From Glaciecola sp. UBA1851 (GTDB lineage: Bacteria; Pseudomonadota; Gammaproteobacteria; Enterobacterales; Alteromonadaceae), in assembly GCA_002338515.1 (NCBI GenBank), contig DDIL01000022.1, forward strand, positions 21,581-85,580: a stretch of 64,000 bases of DNA, in the 5' to 3' direction. This document shows, in pieces, positions 46,234 through 56,400 of this stretch (position 1 is its first letter; each line of letters starts with the position of its first letter). The position numbers and the translations under genes are program-made. A model generated the notes under the pieces. It was not told the DNA's origin. It did not search any database and worked only from the letters and a program-made list of their open reading frames with translations.

Positions 46234-47730
46234 ATGAGTAGTCAAATTGTGGTAAATGAAAATAGAAAATTAAATTCAATCTTTATCTGGTTGCTCATTG
46301 CACAAACGATTATATCTTTAGGATTGGGTATTCTAACTGATACGCTTATGATGGGTATTATTGCTAGCGTAATTATTATTGCTTTACCCATTTTGCTGTG
46401 TCTGCAGCAGCCTAATGCTAGCATTACCCGACATGCGCTTGCTATTGGAACCCAGCTACTCGCCTCGTTACATATCCAACAAACAATGGGAATGACAGAG
46501 ATGCATTTTCAAGTGTTTGTTCTGCTCGCATTCCTTTCATTTTTTCGAGACTGGAAAGTAATTGTCACGGCAACTGTCGTTATTGCTGTGCATCATGTTG
46601 CTGGATTTGCTTCACAACATATGGGAGGAGGGGTGATTGTTTTTGAGGACGCGCAACCAGCTTTCGTCATATTGCTTATTCATGCAGCGTTTGCTGTGGT
46701 TGAGTGTGCTGTGTTGTCGATGATGGCGCATAAATCATCTAAAGAATACAATATCGCTAGTGAAGTGAATTACTCTATCAACAAAATTATGTCTAATGAC
46801 GGTACAATAGATTTACGAACCGAGAATATTCCGACAAATCCCGACTTAAAAATGGTTAGCAATATGTTGTTAGCAGTTAGACACTTAGCTGAAAGAACTA
46901 ACCATGTTGGTTCCGGTTTAGTCGATATTGCAGAGAAGGTGAAACATTCTTCTAGTGAATTAGATAGCACTGTTAACGAACAAAATACGCAGGTTAAGAG
47001 TATTTCTACGTCTATGGAAAATATTACCTATAGTATCAATGAGGTTGCTGGCTTGTCTCAAAACGCCAATTCGATCGCCGATGGAGCTAAGACAAATACT
47101 GATCAAACTCGTACCGCAATTGAAGGTAGTAGGAATAACATCAATAATTTAAAATCGACGTTGCAAACGACATCTTCTGCTATAGGCGACCTAAGCGCTA
47201 AATGCACAAATATTTCCGAAGTAATGCAATCAATAAAATCAGTCGCCGAACAAACAAATTTATTAGCGTTGAATGCAGCGATCGAATCAGCTAGAGCCGG
47301 TGAACACGGTCGAGGCTTCGCGGTTGTAGCAGATGAGGTAAGAAATTTAGCAATTAAGTCCAAAGAAAGTGCAGAAGAGATTGAAAAAATAACCTCATTG
47401 CTTACTGATAGCGCCAATAATTCGGTAGATAATATGAATAATTGTGTGGAAATGGTGGAGTTAGCTGTAGAAAGTTCTGAATCAGCCACGTCTAACATGA
47501 TAGAAGTGTTTTCTAGTATTGAACAGGTTAATGAAAATGTTACTAATGTTGCAAGTTCTGCAACTGAACAAGCGTCTGTTACTCAGTCTATTTCAGAATC
47601 TACCAACAATTTAAATCATCTATTTGTAAACGAGAAAGAGCAGGTAGGGAATCTTCAGCATGACGTATTTGAATTAAACAAATTAGCAGATGACTTAAAC
47701 GTTCAATTAAAACAATTTAAATTAGCTTAA
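46234..47730 (+). CDS. Methyl-accepting chemotaxis protein with polytopic N-terminus
   Basis: The 498-residue receptor lacks a periplasmic sensor domain. Instead residues 15-165 form about six membrane segments with a histidine-rich pattern ([28 protein letters not shown]; His 91, 120, 121, 129). The cytoplasmic signalling domain (about 220-495) has the hairpin tip [20 protein letters not shown] and [12 protein letters not shown]. Membrane-embedded sensors of this kind may detect ions, redox state or membrane-soluble ligands. A metal or haem role for the histidines is inference. No che genes are adjacent. It is divergent from argC. Confidence 0.9.
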   Translation: MSSQIVVNENRKLNSIFIWLLIAQTIISLGLGILTDTLMMGIIASVIIIALPILLCLQQPNASITRHALAIGTQLLASLHIQQTMGMTEMHFQVFVLLAFLSFFRDWKVIVTATVVIAVHHVAGFASQHMGGGVIVFEDAQPAFVILLIHAAFAVVECAVLSMMAHKSSKEYNIASEVNYSINKIMSNDGTIDLRTENIPTNPDLKMVSNMLLAVRHLAERTNHVGSGLVDIAEKVKHSSSELDSTVNEQNTQVKSISTSMENITYSINEVAGLSQNANSIADGAKTNTDQTRTAIEGSRNNINNLKSTLQTTSSAIGDLSAKCTNISEVMQSIKSVAEQTNLLALNAAIESARAGEHGRGFAVVADEVRNLAIKSKESAEEIEKITSLLTDSANNSVDNMNNCVEMVELAVESSESATSNMIEVFSSIEQVNENVTNVASSATEQASVTQSISESTNNLNHLFVNEKEQVGNLQHDVFELNKLADDLNVQLKQFKLA

Positions 47731-47781
47731 ATTAAGCGTTTATATTTACGTATACTATCCGCTATTGCTGAGCGTACCTTC

Positions 47782-48408
47782 ATGACTAAATTTATACTCT
47801 CTATTTGGTTTGTGATTAGTACCTTAGCAATTTTTGGTTTTAGTAGTGCTGGAAAATCAGAGTTTGATCCTGATATGCAACTCTCGCAAGCCATCATGTC
47901 TACAAAATTTGAACAACACTTAATTGAGACAATCTATTCACACATCAATTTGTCGACCCATGGTAAAAGGACTAACCACTCACCAAAAGGTTATCTGATA
48001 AATATCATTCAGGGAGATTGTTACTGTGAATGGTTGTCACAAAGGCATCAATCGAATCTCAATCAATGGGCCAAACATGCAGACTTTATTAGCATAGATA
48101 TAAATATTAATGATTTGATGGACTTATCTGAATACGTACCATCCACTCCTGCAATACTCGCATTAGATAAAAATAAAAATTTAATTTATTTTGGGCCTTA
48201 CTCAAGGGGGGCTGGTTGTTTCGCTGCAAGCGGTCAAGTTGACGAGTTACTTTCGAATTATATCAATACTCTTCAAACGACTAGGCAAAGTGATGCTTCA
48301 AACTATTCAAACAAAGTTGAAATAGATGAACAGCCGTTATTTGAGCAATTAACGGGTATTATAGAAACCGATGCAAGAGGATGCTATTGCGCAACGTCTA
48401 AAATATAA
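47782..48408 (+). CDS. DUF6436-like exported thioredoxin-fold protein
   Basis: The 208-residue protein has an N-terminal hydrophobic signal (about 1-22). Its core has GDCYCEWLSQRH at about 77-88, with a CxC pair where thioredoxins carry CxxC, then STPAILALDKNKNLIYFGPYSRGAGC and a C-terminal GCYC. This layout fits my memory of the DUF6436 family. The proline before AILA is in the position of the thioredoxin cis-proline. A disulfide or metal role in the periplasm is plausible but unproven. It follows the chemoreceptor gene by 51 bp on the same strand. Confidence 0.7.
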   Translation: MTKFILSIWFVISTLAIFGFSSAGKSEFDPDMQLSQAIMSTKFEQHLIETIYSHINLSTHGKRTNHSPKGYLINIIQGDCYCEWLSQRHQSNLNQWAKHADFISIDININDLMDLSEYVPSTPAILALDKNKNLIYFGPYSRGAGCFAASGQVDELLSNYINTLQTTRQSDASNYSNKVEIDEQPLFEQLTGIIETDARGCYCATSKI

Positions 48409-48418
48409 TGTCAAACAT

Positions 48419-48443
48419 AAAAAAACCCATCTAAATAGATGGG
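48419..48443 (-). terminator. Intrinsic terminator after the cpxP-like gene
   Basis: The stem CCCATCT (48426-48432) and AGATGGG (48437-48443) with a four-base loop is preceded by seven A on the plus strand, so on the minus strand it ends in a T run. It lies 124 bp beyond the cpxP-like stop. It also lies 11 bp after the convergent DUF6436-like gene. Confidence 0.8.
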
Positions 48444-48566
48444 CTATAAGGTGCGGTCTTATAATTAAAGCATTGTTTGCATTAATCAAAATACGCAAAG
48501 GGAAAAGTGACATAAAAATCTATGTATTACTAATTCATTGCGATGTTAAGTTGCAACGTCTTAGTA

Positions 48567-49361
48567 TTATATAGAACCGGCTCTTCTACCTTTTTCTTTC
48601 ATTCTTTTTGATATTTTTTTAAATTTCTCTTTTTGCGACTCACTTAAAACAGAAAGGGTATCATAACGAAGCTTGGTTCTTATTAGCTTATGTTCTGCTT
48701 TTGTATCATTTACAGATTCCTGCAAAGCTAGCCATCTGGCTTCATCAAAACTTTCAGACAATACGACACTAGTGAAGTTTTCGCGAACATTCATATCTTT
48801 CAATCTTATCGTATCCATTTCTAATTTTGCGGCTTCACGAAGTGCTTTTATTTGCGCGATTTGCATCTCGCTTAAATCAAGAAATTTAGATAGTTTATTC
48901 AACTTTACTTTTTTATTCTTTTTACCGTTTCGCTCTTTATTTTTAGGACTATTAATCTTTTCTAATAATGCGTCTTGCTGCTCTTTAGTTAGAAGGTTAA
49001 ATACCTGGTTACGTGTTTTAGCTATATTTAACTCTACTTCTTTACCTTGCTCCATTTGAGCTTGTATAAGGCTTTGCGCAAAATTTTCATCCCAAGCTGC
49101 TGCAGTCATTAATTGTTGCATTTGCGTTTTAAATTGCTTTCTATCTGCTCGATATATTTGATTAACTTCTCTATTTTGTTTAACCACTGCTTTTATATTT
49201 TGTTTCTGTTCTTCGGTTAGGTCTAATTTCGATAATGCTCTAAGCATCGGCATTGTCTTTACCTTACCCTCGAATCCTTCTGGTTTATTAGCAGAAACAT
49301 TGCTTGAGAGACTTAAAGCTACCGCCAAGACAGTAGTTAGTAAAACTGATTTAACTTTCAT
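48567..49361 (-). CDS. CpxP/Spy-like periplasmic protein with two LTxxQ domains
   Basis: The 264-residue protein has a signal peptide ending near SNVSA-NKPEG (about residue 24). Its helical body repeats the LTxxQ pattern: LDLTEEQKQNI and LLTKEQQDAL in the first half, LDLSEMQIAQIKAL and LSESQKEKFKKI in the second. A lysine-rich linker (about 140-155) joins the halves. CpxP and Spy are single-repeat periplasmic chaperones or Cpx inhibitors of about 160 residues, so this looks like an internal duplication. It is divergent from cpxR-cpxA, with a CpxR box between them, so it is very probably the CpxP-equivalent. Confidence 0.85.
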   Translation of the reverse strand: MKVKSVLLTTVLAVALSLSSNVSANKPEGFEGKVKTMPMLRALSKLDLTEEQKQNIKAVVKQNREVNQIYRADRKQFKTQMQQLMTAAAWDENFAQSLIQAQMEQGKEVELNIAKTRNQVFNLLTKEQQDALLEKINSPKNKERNGKKNKKVKLNKLSKFLDLSEMQIAQIKALREAAKLEMDTIRLKDMNVRENFTSVVLSESFDEARWLALQESVNDTKAEHKLIRTKLRYDTLSVLSESQKEKFKKISKRMKEKGRRAGSI

Positions 49362-49509
49362 AATAAATTCCTTACTTTAAGGGTATTAAGATTTAGGGTA
49401 TTCAATCAACTCTACTTTATTAAGAGATTGAATCGAACTATCAAATAAATATCCAACTGAATGGTGATAGTATATTAGCCAATACACTGCAAAGTAACGC
49501 CAAAAGAGT

Positions 49510-49525
49510 GTAAAGCTTTTGTAAA
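49510..49525 (+). promoter_or_regulatory. CpxR-binding box between cpxP-like gene and cpxR
   Basis: GTAAA (49510-49514) and GTAAA (49521-49525), separated by six bases, match the CpxR consensus of two GTAAA half-sites with a 4-8 bp gap. The site is 149 bp from the cpxP-like start and 81 bp before cpxR. It is well placed to serve both divergent genes. Confidence 0.72.
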
Positions 49526-49605
49526 GAGTCTATTTTTCTTGTGTGATGTTTCTAAAATAGTCCGACTATTGTTTGAAATGATGCAACTAGGCGATAATAA
49601 ACAAC

Positions 49606-50295
49606 ATGAATAAAGTATTAATAATTGATGACGATGTTGACCTTACCAAGATTCTTGGTGAGTATTTAAGCTTGCAAGGTTTTGAGGTCACGATAGAAAA
49701 TAACCCTACTCTTGGTTTAGATGCAGTAAAATCTAAGCCTATCGATGTATTACTTCTCGATATAATGATGCCTGAAATGGACGGCTTTGAAGTATTAAAA
49801 AAACTCAGGGTATTTAGTGCTTTGCCAGTTATTATGTTGACTGCAAAAGGCGACGACTTTGACAAAATACTAGGTCTAGAAAATGGGGCTGACGATTATT
49901 TACCAAAGCCTTTTAATCAAAGAGAATTAGTGGCAAGAATTAATGCGTTGATTCGCCGTTCTGATCCGCAACAAGGCTTCCATGTTCCACAGCAAATTAG
50001 TATGCATAATATTGTACTAAGTGAAGCTGATTACAGCGTATCTGTTGGTACTGATCAGTTAGAAGTCACTTCTACTGAATTTCTATTACTTATTCAATTA
50101 ATGAAAAATGCAGGCCAATTGCAAACTAAAGAATCCTTAAGTAAAGCCGTACTTGGTCGTAATCTAAGTGCTTTCGATAGAAGTATTGATATGCATGTGA
50201 GTAATGTGCGTAAAAAACTATCTGAACTTGGTGTGCATGACGTGATTAAAACCATAAGAGGCACGGGTTACTTAATGAAGATGAAGAGTTCATGA
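49606..50295 (+). CDS. cpxR: CpxR-like response regulator
   Basis: The 229-residue OmpR-family regulator has a receiver domain (about 1-115) with the acidic pair in IIDDDVD and the phosphorylation site Asp52 in LLLDIMMPEMDG. A winged-helix DNA-binding domain (about 130-226) ends with DVIKTIRGTGYLM. It overlaps cpxA by four bases. The assignment as CpxR rests on the divergent CpxP-like gene, the CpxR box and the partner kinase. The receiver alone could be another OmpR-type regulator. Confidence 0.88.
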   Translation: MNKVLIIDDDVDLTKILGEYLSLQGFEVTIENNPTLGLDAVKSKPIDVLLLDIMMPEMDGFEVLKKLRVFSALPVIMLTAKGDDFDKILGLENGADDYLPKPFNQRELVARINALIRRSDPQQGFHVPQQISMHNIVLSEADYSVSVGTDQLEVTSTEFLLLIQLMKNAGQLQTKESLSKAVLGRNLSAFDRSIDMHVSNVRKKLSELGVHDVIKTIRGTGYLMKMKSS

Positions 50296-51692
50296 ATCGT
50301 ATTAGACACTTTCTAAGCTTATTGTTGCCTCAAAACTCTCTTTTCGGACGAATTTTTATATGGTTTTGGACGGCCATTATTTTGATGATTGTATTAGCTT
50401 TTTATGCCGCTAGATATTTTGGTCAAACTTGGGAAGTTAATGCATTAAGTGAAGGCCAACTTGATCAGCCTCAGCGCCTTATTAAAGTGGTTCAAGAACA
50501 AGTTAACCGGCGTAACTCTCTTGAACGAGCATTACGAAGAGTAGGTAATCGAGCAAATAGACATTTGTTGGCAATCAATCAGTCTACTGATGAAATAGTA
50601 TATGGTTTTCCGCCGCCTCTAATTCGAGGTATGCAAGGGTTTAAAGAGCTAAAAAGCGCTGAGACCCCATTTTTTATTCGCTCGTCAACAATGGACTTTA
50701 TTGGCCCCTTTTTGATACAAGTAAATGATCAACCGCATCAAATTTACGTTGGGAAGCTACTTAGGAGAGATCAAAGACCCGTTTTCGTTTTAGGAATAGC
50801 ACTTACTATCGTGATATTAGTGGGTACGTTAGCCTGCCTAGTTATATCATGGACCCTAGCAAAACCTTTAAAACACTTGAGTAGCCTAAGCAAAGCGCTT
50901 GCAGCAAATGAGAATGTTGCTAATGATACTCAATTAATGCACAGAAAAGATGAAATAGGACAGTTACATAACGACGTCTTTGACATGGCGAATAAACTAG
51001 CAGCTAGTTTAGTAAAACAAAAAGCATTAATGGCCAACATATCTCATGAACTTAGAACACCACTAACGCGCCTACAACTGGCCACTGCGATGTTAAATCC
51101 CAATACAGAGCAACAGAAAGACTACACCTTGCGTATAGAAAAGGATATCCAAATTATGGATTCCTTAATTGGTCAGGCTCTTCAATTAGCTAAATTGGAT
51201 GAAAGTCAACGAGAGGCATTCGTATCTCGAAAACTCGTCCGCTTTGCCGATTTTTTTAGTCCACTGGCTGATAACTTAAAATTTGAGGCGAAAGCAAAGC
51301 AGGTAACGTTGACTATAAGTGAGTTACCACAAGTCAATTTATACGTGGTTGAACCTGCCTTTAATAGTGCAATTGAAAATGTAATTCGTAATGCTATTAA
51401 GTATTGTAAACAAAGGGTCGATGTAACTTTCAATATACAAACTGCTAATGGCGCTGCTAGAGTGCTAAATATTTTTGTAGAAGATGATGGTGAAGGCTTA
51501 TCTGAAAAGCAGATGTCTCAAATTTTTTCTCCTTTTTATAGAGCAGAGCAATCAAAAAAAGAAAAGGGAACGGGTTTGGGTTTAACCATAGCGAAGTCGG
51601 CTATTGAATTACATAAAGGCGATATACTGGCAAGTTCGTCACCGTTAGGCGGATTATGTATTAATTTAATAATACCGATTGAAATAGATTAA
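50292..51692 (+). CDS. cpxA: CpxA-like sensor histidine kinase
   Basis: The 466-residue kinase has one span (about 22-40), a periplasmic domain (about 41-165), a second span (about 166-187), a HAMP linker (about 188-240) and the phosphoacceptor His252 in MANISHELRTPLTRL. The ATPase domain contains NVIRNAIKYC, VEDDGEGLSEKQ and GTGLGLTIAKSAIELH. The start overlaps cpxR. It probably senses envelope misfolding and is restrained by the CpxP-like protein, by analogy with E. coli. Confidence 0.9.
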   Translation: MNRIRHFLSLLLPQNSLFGRIFIWFWTAIILMIVLAFYAARYFGQTWEVNALSEGQLDQPQRLIKVVQEQVNRRNSLERALRRVGNRANRHLLAINQSTDEIVYGFPPPLIRGMQGFKELKSAETPFFIRSSTMDFIGPFLIQVNDQPHQIYVGKLLRRDQRPVFVLGIALTIVILVGTLACLVISWTLAKPLKHLSSLSKALAANENVANDTQLMHRKDEIGQLHNDVFDMANKLAASLVKQKALMANISHELRTPLTRLQLATAMLNPNTEQQKDYTLRIEKDIQIMDSLIGQALQLAKLDESQREAFVSRKLVRFADFFSPLADNLKFEAKAKQVTLTISELPQVNLYVVEPAFNSAIENVIRNAIKYCKQRVDVTFNIQTANGAARVLNIFVEDDGEGLSEKQMSQIFSPFYRAEQSKKEKGTGLGLTIAKSAIELHKGDILASSSPLGGLCINLIIPIEID

Positions 51693-51769
51693 TGCATATA
51701 GCACCCTATGGCGATTTCTGGTAAAACATACATTTAATAGTCGATTATATAATTTTCAAGAGGTTATAA

Positions 51770-52750
51770 CTGTACACTTTAACTACAAGCAGACAAGTTG
51801 AAGACTTTCCTGACTGCGCATTTCACCACTTTTTCCAAAACTCTGTTACAAAAGGTTATTGGTTTCAAAATAGTGGGATAGAGCTACACTATGCCTATGT
51901 TCTTAATGCTAATGCGAGGGCGAATATTGTTATTTCGCCCGGACGAGCGGAATCCGCTTATAAATACGCAGAGCTTATTTTCGATTTGTATCAAAATGGC
52001 TACTCTGTTTTTGTAGTTGATCATCAAGGGCAAGGAAAATCAACTAGATTAATTAGTAACCCTCATATTGGCTACGTTTCTGAGTTTGCAGATTATATAG
52101 AAGATTTACATGCTCTAATTAATCATGTTTTTGATGCTATTTTGCAAGAATCTAAACAAAACACTTTACCGAAATATTTGTTGTGTCACTCCATGGGAGG
52201 GGCAATAGGGACTGGTTTTGTACAGAAGTACCCTGAAGTGTTTAGCAAACTGGTTTTATCAGCACCAATGTTCGGAATTAATGCGCCATTACCTGAATCG
52301 CTAATGAAATTTATATTAAGAATAGTGCTAAGAATTAGAGCGATTTTTAAACTTTCTACTAGATATGTATGGGGGCAGTCAGATTATCAGGCTTATCCAT
52401 TTGAAAAAAATCGCTTAACTAACAGCAAAGAAAGATACACTGCTTTTAAACAAATTTATGCTGAAGATCCAAGTTTGCAGCTAGGAGGCCCAAGTTTTGA
52501 ATGGCTTTCACAGGCGGTGATATTTATGCAAAAGATTAGACAAAACATGGCTTCAATAAAAATACCTGTTTGTGCTTTTATAGCTGAAGAAGAACAAATA
52601 GTGGATAATAACGAAATACAAAAAGCAGTATCGGCTGTGGCTAATTACCAATTACATTACATTGAAAACGCCAAGCATGAAATACTGTTTGAACAAGATA
52701 AACCCAGAAATCAAACACTGAACACCATATTTGATTTTTTTAGTCAGTAA
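51770..52750 (+). CDS. pldB: PldB-like lysophospholipase, apparent CTG start
   Basis: This alpha/beta hydrolase resembles lysophospholipase L2. It has VISPGRAESAYKYAEL, the oxyanion-region VVDHQGQGKS, the nucleophile Ser141 in CHSMGG, AEEEQIVDN and the C-terminal histidine in NAKHEIL. The frame is open from a stop at 51767-51769, and no ATG or GTG occurs before the conserved core. The only well-placed initiator is CTG at 51770, six bases after AAGAGG (51758-51763). It gives 326 residues, the usual PldB size. A TTG at 51986 would remove the first conserved strands, so I reject it. A sequencing error at the start remains possible. Confidence 0.82.
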   Translation: MYTLTTSRQVEDFPDCAFHHFFQNSVTKGYWFQNSGIELHYAYVLNANARANIVISPGRAESAYKYAELIFDLYQNGYSVFVVDHQGQGKSTRLISNPHIGYVSEFADYIEDLHALINHVFDAILQESKQNTLPKYLLCHSMGGAIGTGFVQKYPEVFSKLVLSAPMFGINAPLPESLMKFILRIVLRIRAIFKLSTRYVWGQSDYQAYPFEKNRLTNSKERYTAFKQIYAEDPSLQLGGPSFEWLSQAVIFMQKIRQNMASIKIPVCAFIAEEEQIVDNNEIQKAVSAVANYQLHYIENAKHEILFEQDKPRNQTLNTIFDFFSQ

Positions 52751-52855
52751 ATAAATTAAACGATTCATTCCTTAAATTAAATGCGTTAACCAATAGTCAT
52801 ATACGCCATTTTTAATATGCTTTGGTTAGCTACAATTCAATATGAGATCTAATAT

Positions 52856-53320
52856 ATGTTAGACGTTGTGCTTTTCGAGCCGGAAATCCCCCCAAATACG
52901 GGTAATATTATTCGTTTATGCGCTAATACAGGTTATAAGCTACATTTGATTGAGCCGTTAGGCTTTGATTGGGACGAAAAAAAGGTAAGAAGAGCAGGGC
53001 TTGATTACCACGAATTTGCTGATACAAAACGCTACCCTAATTTACAAACATATTTAGATGAACGTCAGCCGAAAAGAGTGTTCGCGTGCACCACTAAAGG
53101 TACCAAACATTATCATGAAGTAAGTTATGAAAAGGGTGATGCTTTATTGTTTGGTCCAGAAACGCGAGGGTTACCAATGGATGTGATTATGTCGTTGCCA
53201 GAAGAGTGTCGAGTTCGTATCCCTATGGCAGCCAACAGCCGAAGTATGAATTTGTCTAATGCGGTTGCTGTTTTTGTGTATGAATCTTGGCGCCAGCTAG
53301 ACTTTGAGAATGCGGTTTAG
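52856..53320 (+). CDS. trmL: tRNA (cytidine/uridine-34 2'-O)-methyltransferase TrmL
   Basis: TrmL methylates the wobble ribose of tRNA-Leu. The 154-residue minimal SPOUT protein starts [21 protein letters not shown] (first 20 residues typical). It has the AdoMet-knot sequences [11 protein letters not shown] and [24 protein letters not shown]. It is 105 bp after pldB. The next gene is convergent. Confidence 0.95.
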   Translation: MLDVVLFEPEIPPNTGNIIRLCANTGYKLHLIEPLGFDWDEKKVRRAGLDYHEFADTKRYPNLQTYLDERQPKRVFACTTKGTKHYHEVSYEKGDALLFGPETRGLPMDVIMSLPEECRVRIPMAANSRSMNLSNAVAVFVYESWRQLDFENAV

Positions 53321-53420
53321 AATTCGTTTTCCATGCAGGAGAGGATAAAAGAATTTGAAAAGGATTCGAATTAGTGTGGTTACCATGGCGTTATTGTTAA
53401 CACCAAGGATTATTGTTGAT

Positions 53421-56400
53421 TTATTCACACTGCTTTAAATAGTTTTGTGCAATTCCTACGTAAGGATGCTCACTGTTATAATACCGAATACGAACAGACA
53501 GAAGCTCTTCAAAGTAATCACAAGCTGTACTTATTTGATCGCTAGCAATGTATATTCTTCCTATAATAGTCAGCGCATTTGCTAAATTCACCTTATTGAT
53601 AGAAGTATCGGAGCGCGCTACTGTTAGCCCTTCAAGCGCAATATTTGCAGCTATCTTTGTTTGACCTCGTGCGGTTAGTACTTCAGCTAACATAAGCTTT
53701 GCCATCGCCGTATTAATATGGCCATCAGTATATAAAGATGTCATAGTTGTTAGTGCCGAGCGGGCATAGTCTTCCGCTTCTTTTAAATTCATATTTTGCG
53801 CAACATTTAAGCGTGACAAAAGTCCTTGCAGCCACGCCGTGTGGCGATAATCATTACCGTAGCGCTCGCTCATAATTGGAAGCGCTTGCCTTGCTAAAGA
53901 TTGTGCAGAGTCATATTTCCCTTTAGCCTCTTTTATAAATGCAAGTCGGTAGGCAGCAAAAGCCCAATTTACTGTTCCTTCACCATCAATTCGCATCGCG
54001 CGTTCATAAGACGATATCGCCTCATTCCAATCACCGGTTTGAACTTGTATTGCGCCTAGTCCATATAAGTTGCTAGATACTGCACGAGATTGTTCGCCGA
54101 AAACTTGTATTCTAATATCCGTTGCTTTTTGCAGTAATTCCTCTGCTTCATTGAAATTGCCTTTTAACTCCATTACTGAGCTGAGGATACCCAACGCAGA
54201 GGCAACACGAGAATGATTTTCATCAAATAATTCACGTCTAATCTTTAACGACATTCGTGTGTATTTTTCTGCTAAGTCTAATTGCTTTGTACCAATATAA
54301 AGTAAACCCAGATTATGCAAGGTCACCGCCACCGATAAACTCTGCTCCCCATATTCTTGTTGTCGTAACGCTAATGCTTCCAAATAAAGAGGCTCAGCCT
54401 CTTCATAATCACCTGTTTTGGCAAGAGCGAGTGCCAAGTTGTTAGCGAGTCTTGCTTTATCGTCTTGTGTAATGCCAATAACTTGGTTTATTTTGTTTCT
54501 TTCTCTACCCAATATTTCAATAGCTTCTTCAGATTCATTATTAGCACGAAGAACATCTCCAAGCTTTACTCGCGCTCGGTGCACTAAAATATGCTGTTGG
54601 CCGAGTTTTAATTCTGTACTTATTATAGTTTCGCGAAGCAGTAAGATAGCGCGTTGTGGAAGCCACAATCTTAAATATACGTTAGCTATGGTTTCACTTA
54701 ATTGTAGTTTTACCTCAGCATCAAGTTCTGGATCTGATTTGAGTCTATCCGCGCCTAAATCTAATACTTCTCGAGCCGTTAGCGAAGGGTCGGGTCGATT
54801 GTCTGGACTTGAACCTTCAAAAAGCTTTATTAAAAAATCGACCGTAGTTTCTGCCTGAGTTGCTGCAGCATTCGCACGTGTTGCCTCTTTCTTTGCAAGC
54901 AAAAAAGAGTAGGTAGATGTAATGGTTGATGCTATCAGCAATGCAACAATACCCACCCCCACAGCAACACCTGCGGCGTGTCGTTTAATAAAGCGTGATA
55001 GTAAATACAAAGGTGTTTGAGCGGTTGCTTCAACTGGTGCACCCGTTAACCAACGGTCTAAATCTGCAACTAAAGATGATACTGAAGGGTAGCGTTCATC
55101 GCGCTTACTGCGAATGGCTTTCATGACAATTGATGATAAATCACCACTAAGCGCTTTACGTATTTTTTCAGGTGCAGTTGAACGCTTGCTTGCGGTGACG
55201 GCAATAGTATCATCGCGAAGTAGCTTTGTGCCGGGCAGTGGAGGATCGGTATCTCTTAATAATTGGTGTATTTGTGTGCTATCTCGGGTAAGAAACGTAT
55301 CGTCATTAAATGGACGGCTGCCGGTTAATAATTCATATAAAACAATGCCTAATGAATAAACGTCTGTTCTAGTATCGATATCAGATGTATTTCCACTCAT
55401 TTGTTCAGGGCTTGCATACCCTGGACTCCCCACTACGTCACCTATTCGCGTGTATAAGGTTGCATCAGACAATGAGCCTTGCATTGACTTTGCAATTCCG
55501 AAATCAATAATTTTAACTTGTGCAGAATCGGATGCAGCACATACTAGCAAATTACTGGATTTTAAGTCGCGGTGAATAATGCCTTTCTGATGCGCGTGAA
55601 GAACGCCTCTGCAAGCTTGTTGTAGCAATTTTATTCTTGCTGCGAAATCTAGTTTATGATCATCACAATACTGAGTAATAGAGACACCAGGTACATATTC
55701 CATTGCAAAATATGGGCGACCAGTAGAGGTTGCTCCGCTTTCATAAACGGTTGCTATGTTAGGATGAGATAGAACAGCCAACGCTTGTCTTTCAGCCTCA
55801 AATCTAGCCAAGACTTCTTTAGTGTCCATCCCTAGTTTAATTACTTTCAATGCGACTCTGCGTGCCACTGGTTCTCGTTGCTCGGCAAGAAATACAGTGC
55901 CCATTCCGCCTTCACCTAATACCTCTAGTAAGCGGAAGTTACCAATATCGTCACCTGGCGCTAGGTCTAGTGCCGCTGTATTACTAAACGTACCATTATT
56001 TTCTTGAACAACACCAATTGTCGATAATACTTCTGTGAGTTTGCGGTCAAGATCTTCACTACTCAACTTATAATGAAAAATTGCTTGTCGAGCGCCTAAT
56101 CTTAAATTTAAACCGGGAGGGAGTTCGGTTTCTTTCAAGTGCACAGCTAAAACAGGTCGTTCGGCTTCAAGAACATAATTTAGTTCGTCTTGGCAATGAA
56201 CAGACTTGGCTACATTAGGTGTAACTAATACTAAAAATAACGAACAGTGTTTTATACGCATTGCAAGTTCATCAGACCATCGAGAACCCGGGCTAACACC
56301 TTCATCGTACCAAACGTTATAGCCTAAGCGTTTTAATCGCTGTAACTCTGGGTATACTGAGCGAGCATCAGCATGCGCATATGATACGAATACGTAGTCG

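Noticed and set aside
48371..48574. 67-codon plus-strand open frame after the DUF6436-like gene
   Set aside because: It overlaps the preceding gene and runs through a terminator hairpin.
51986..52750. Shorter pldB from TTG at 51986
   Set aside because: It would delete conserved N-terminal sequence, and no ribosome-binding site precedes it.
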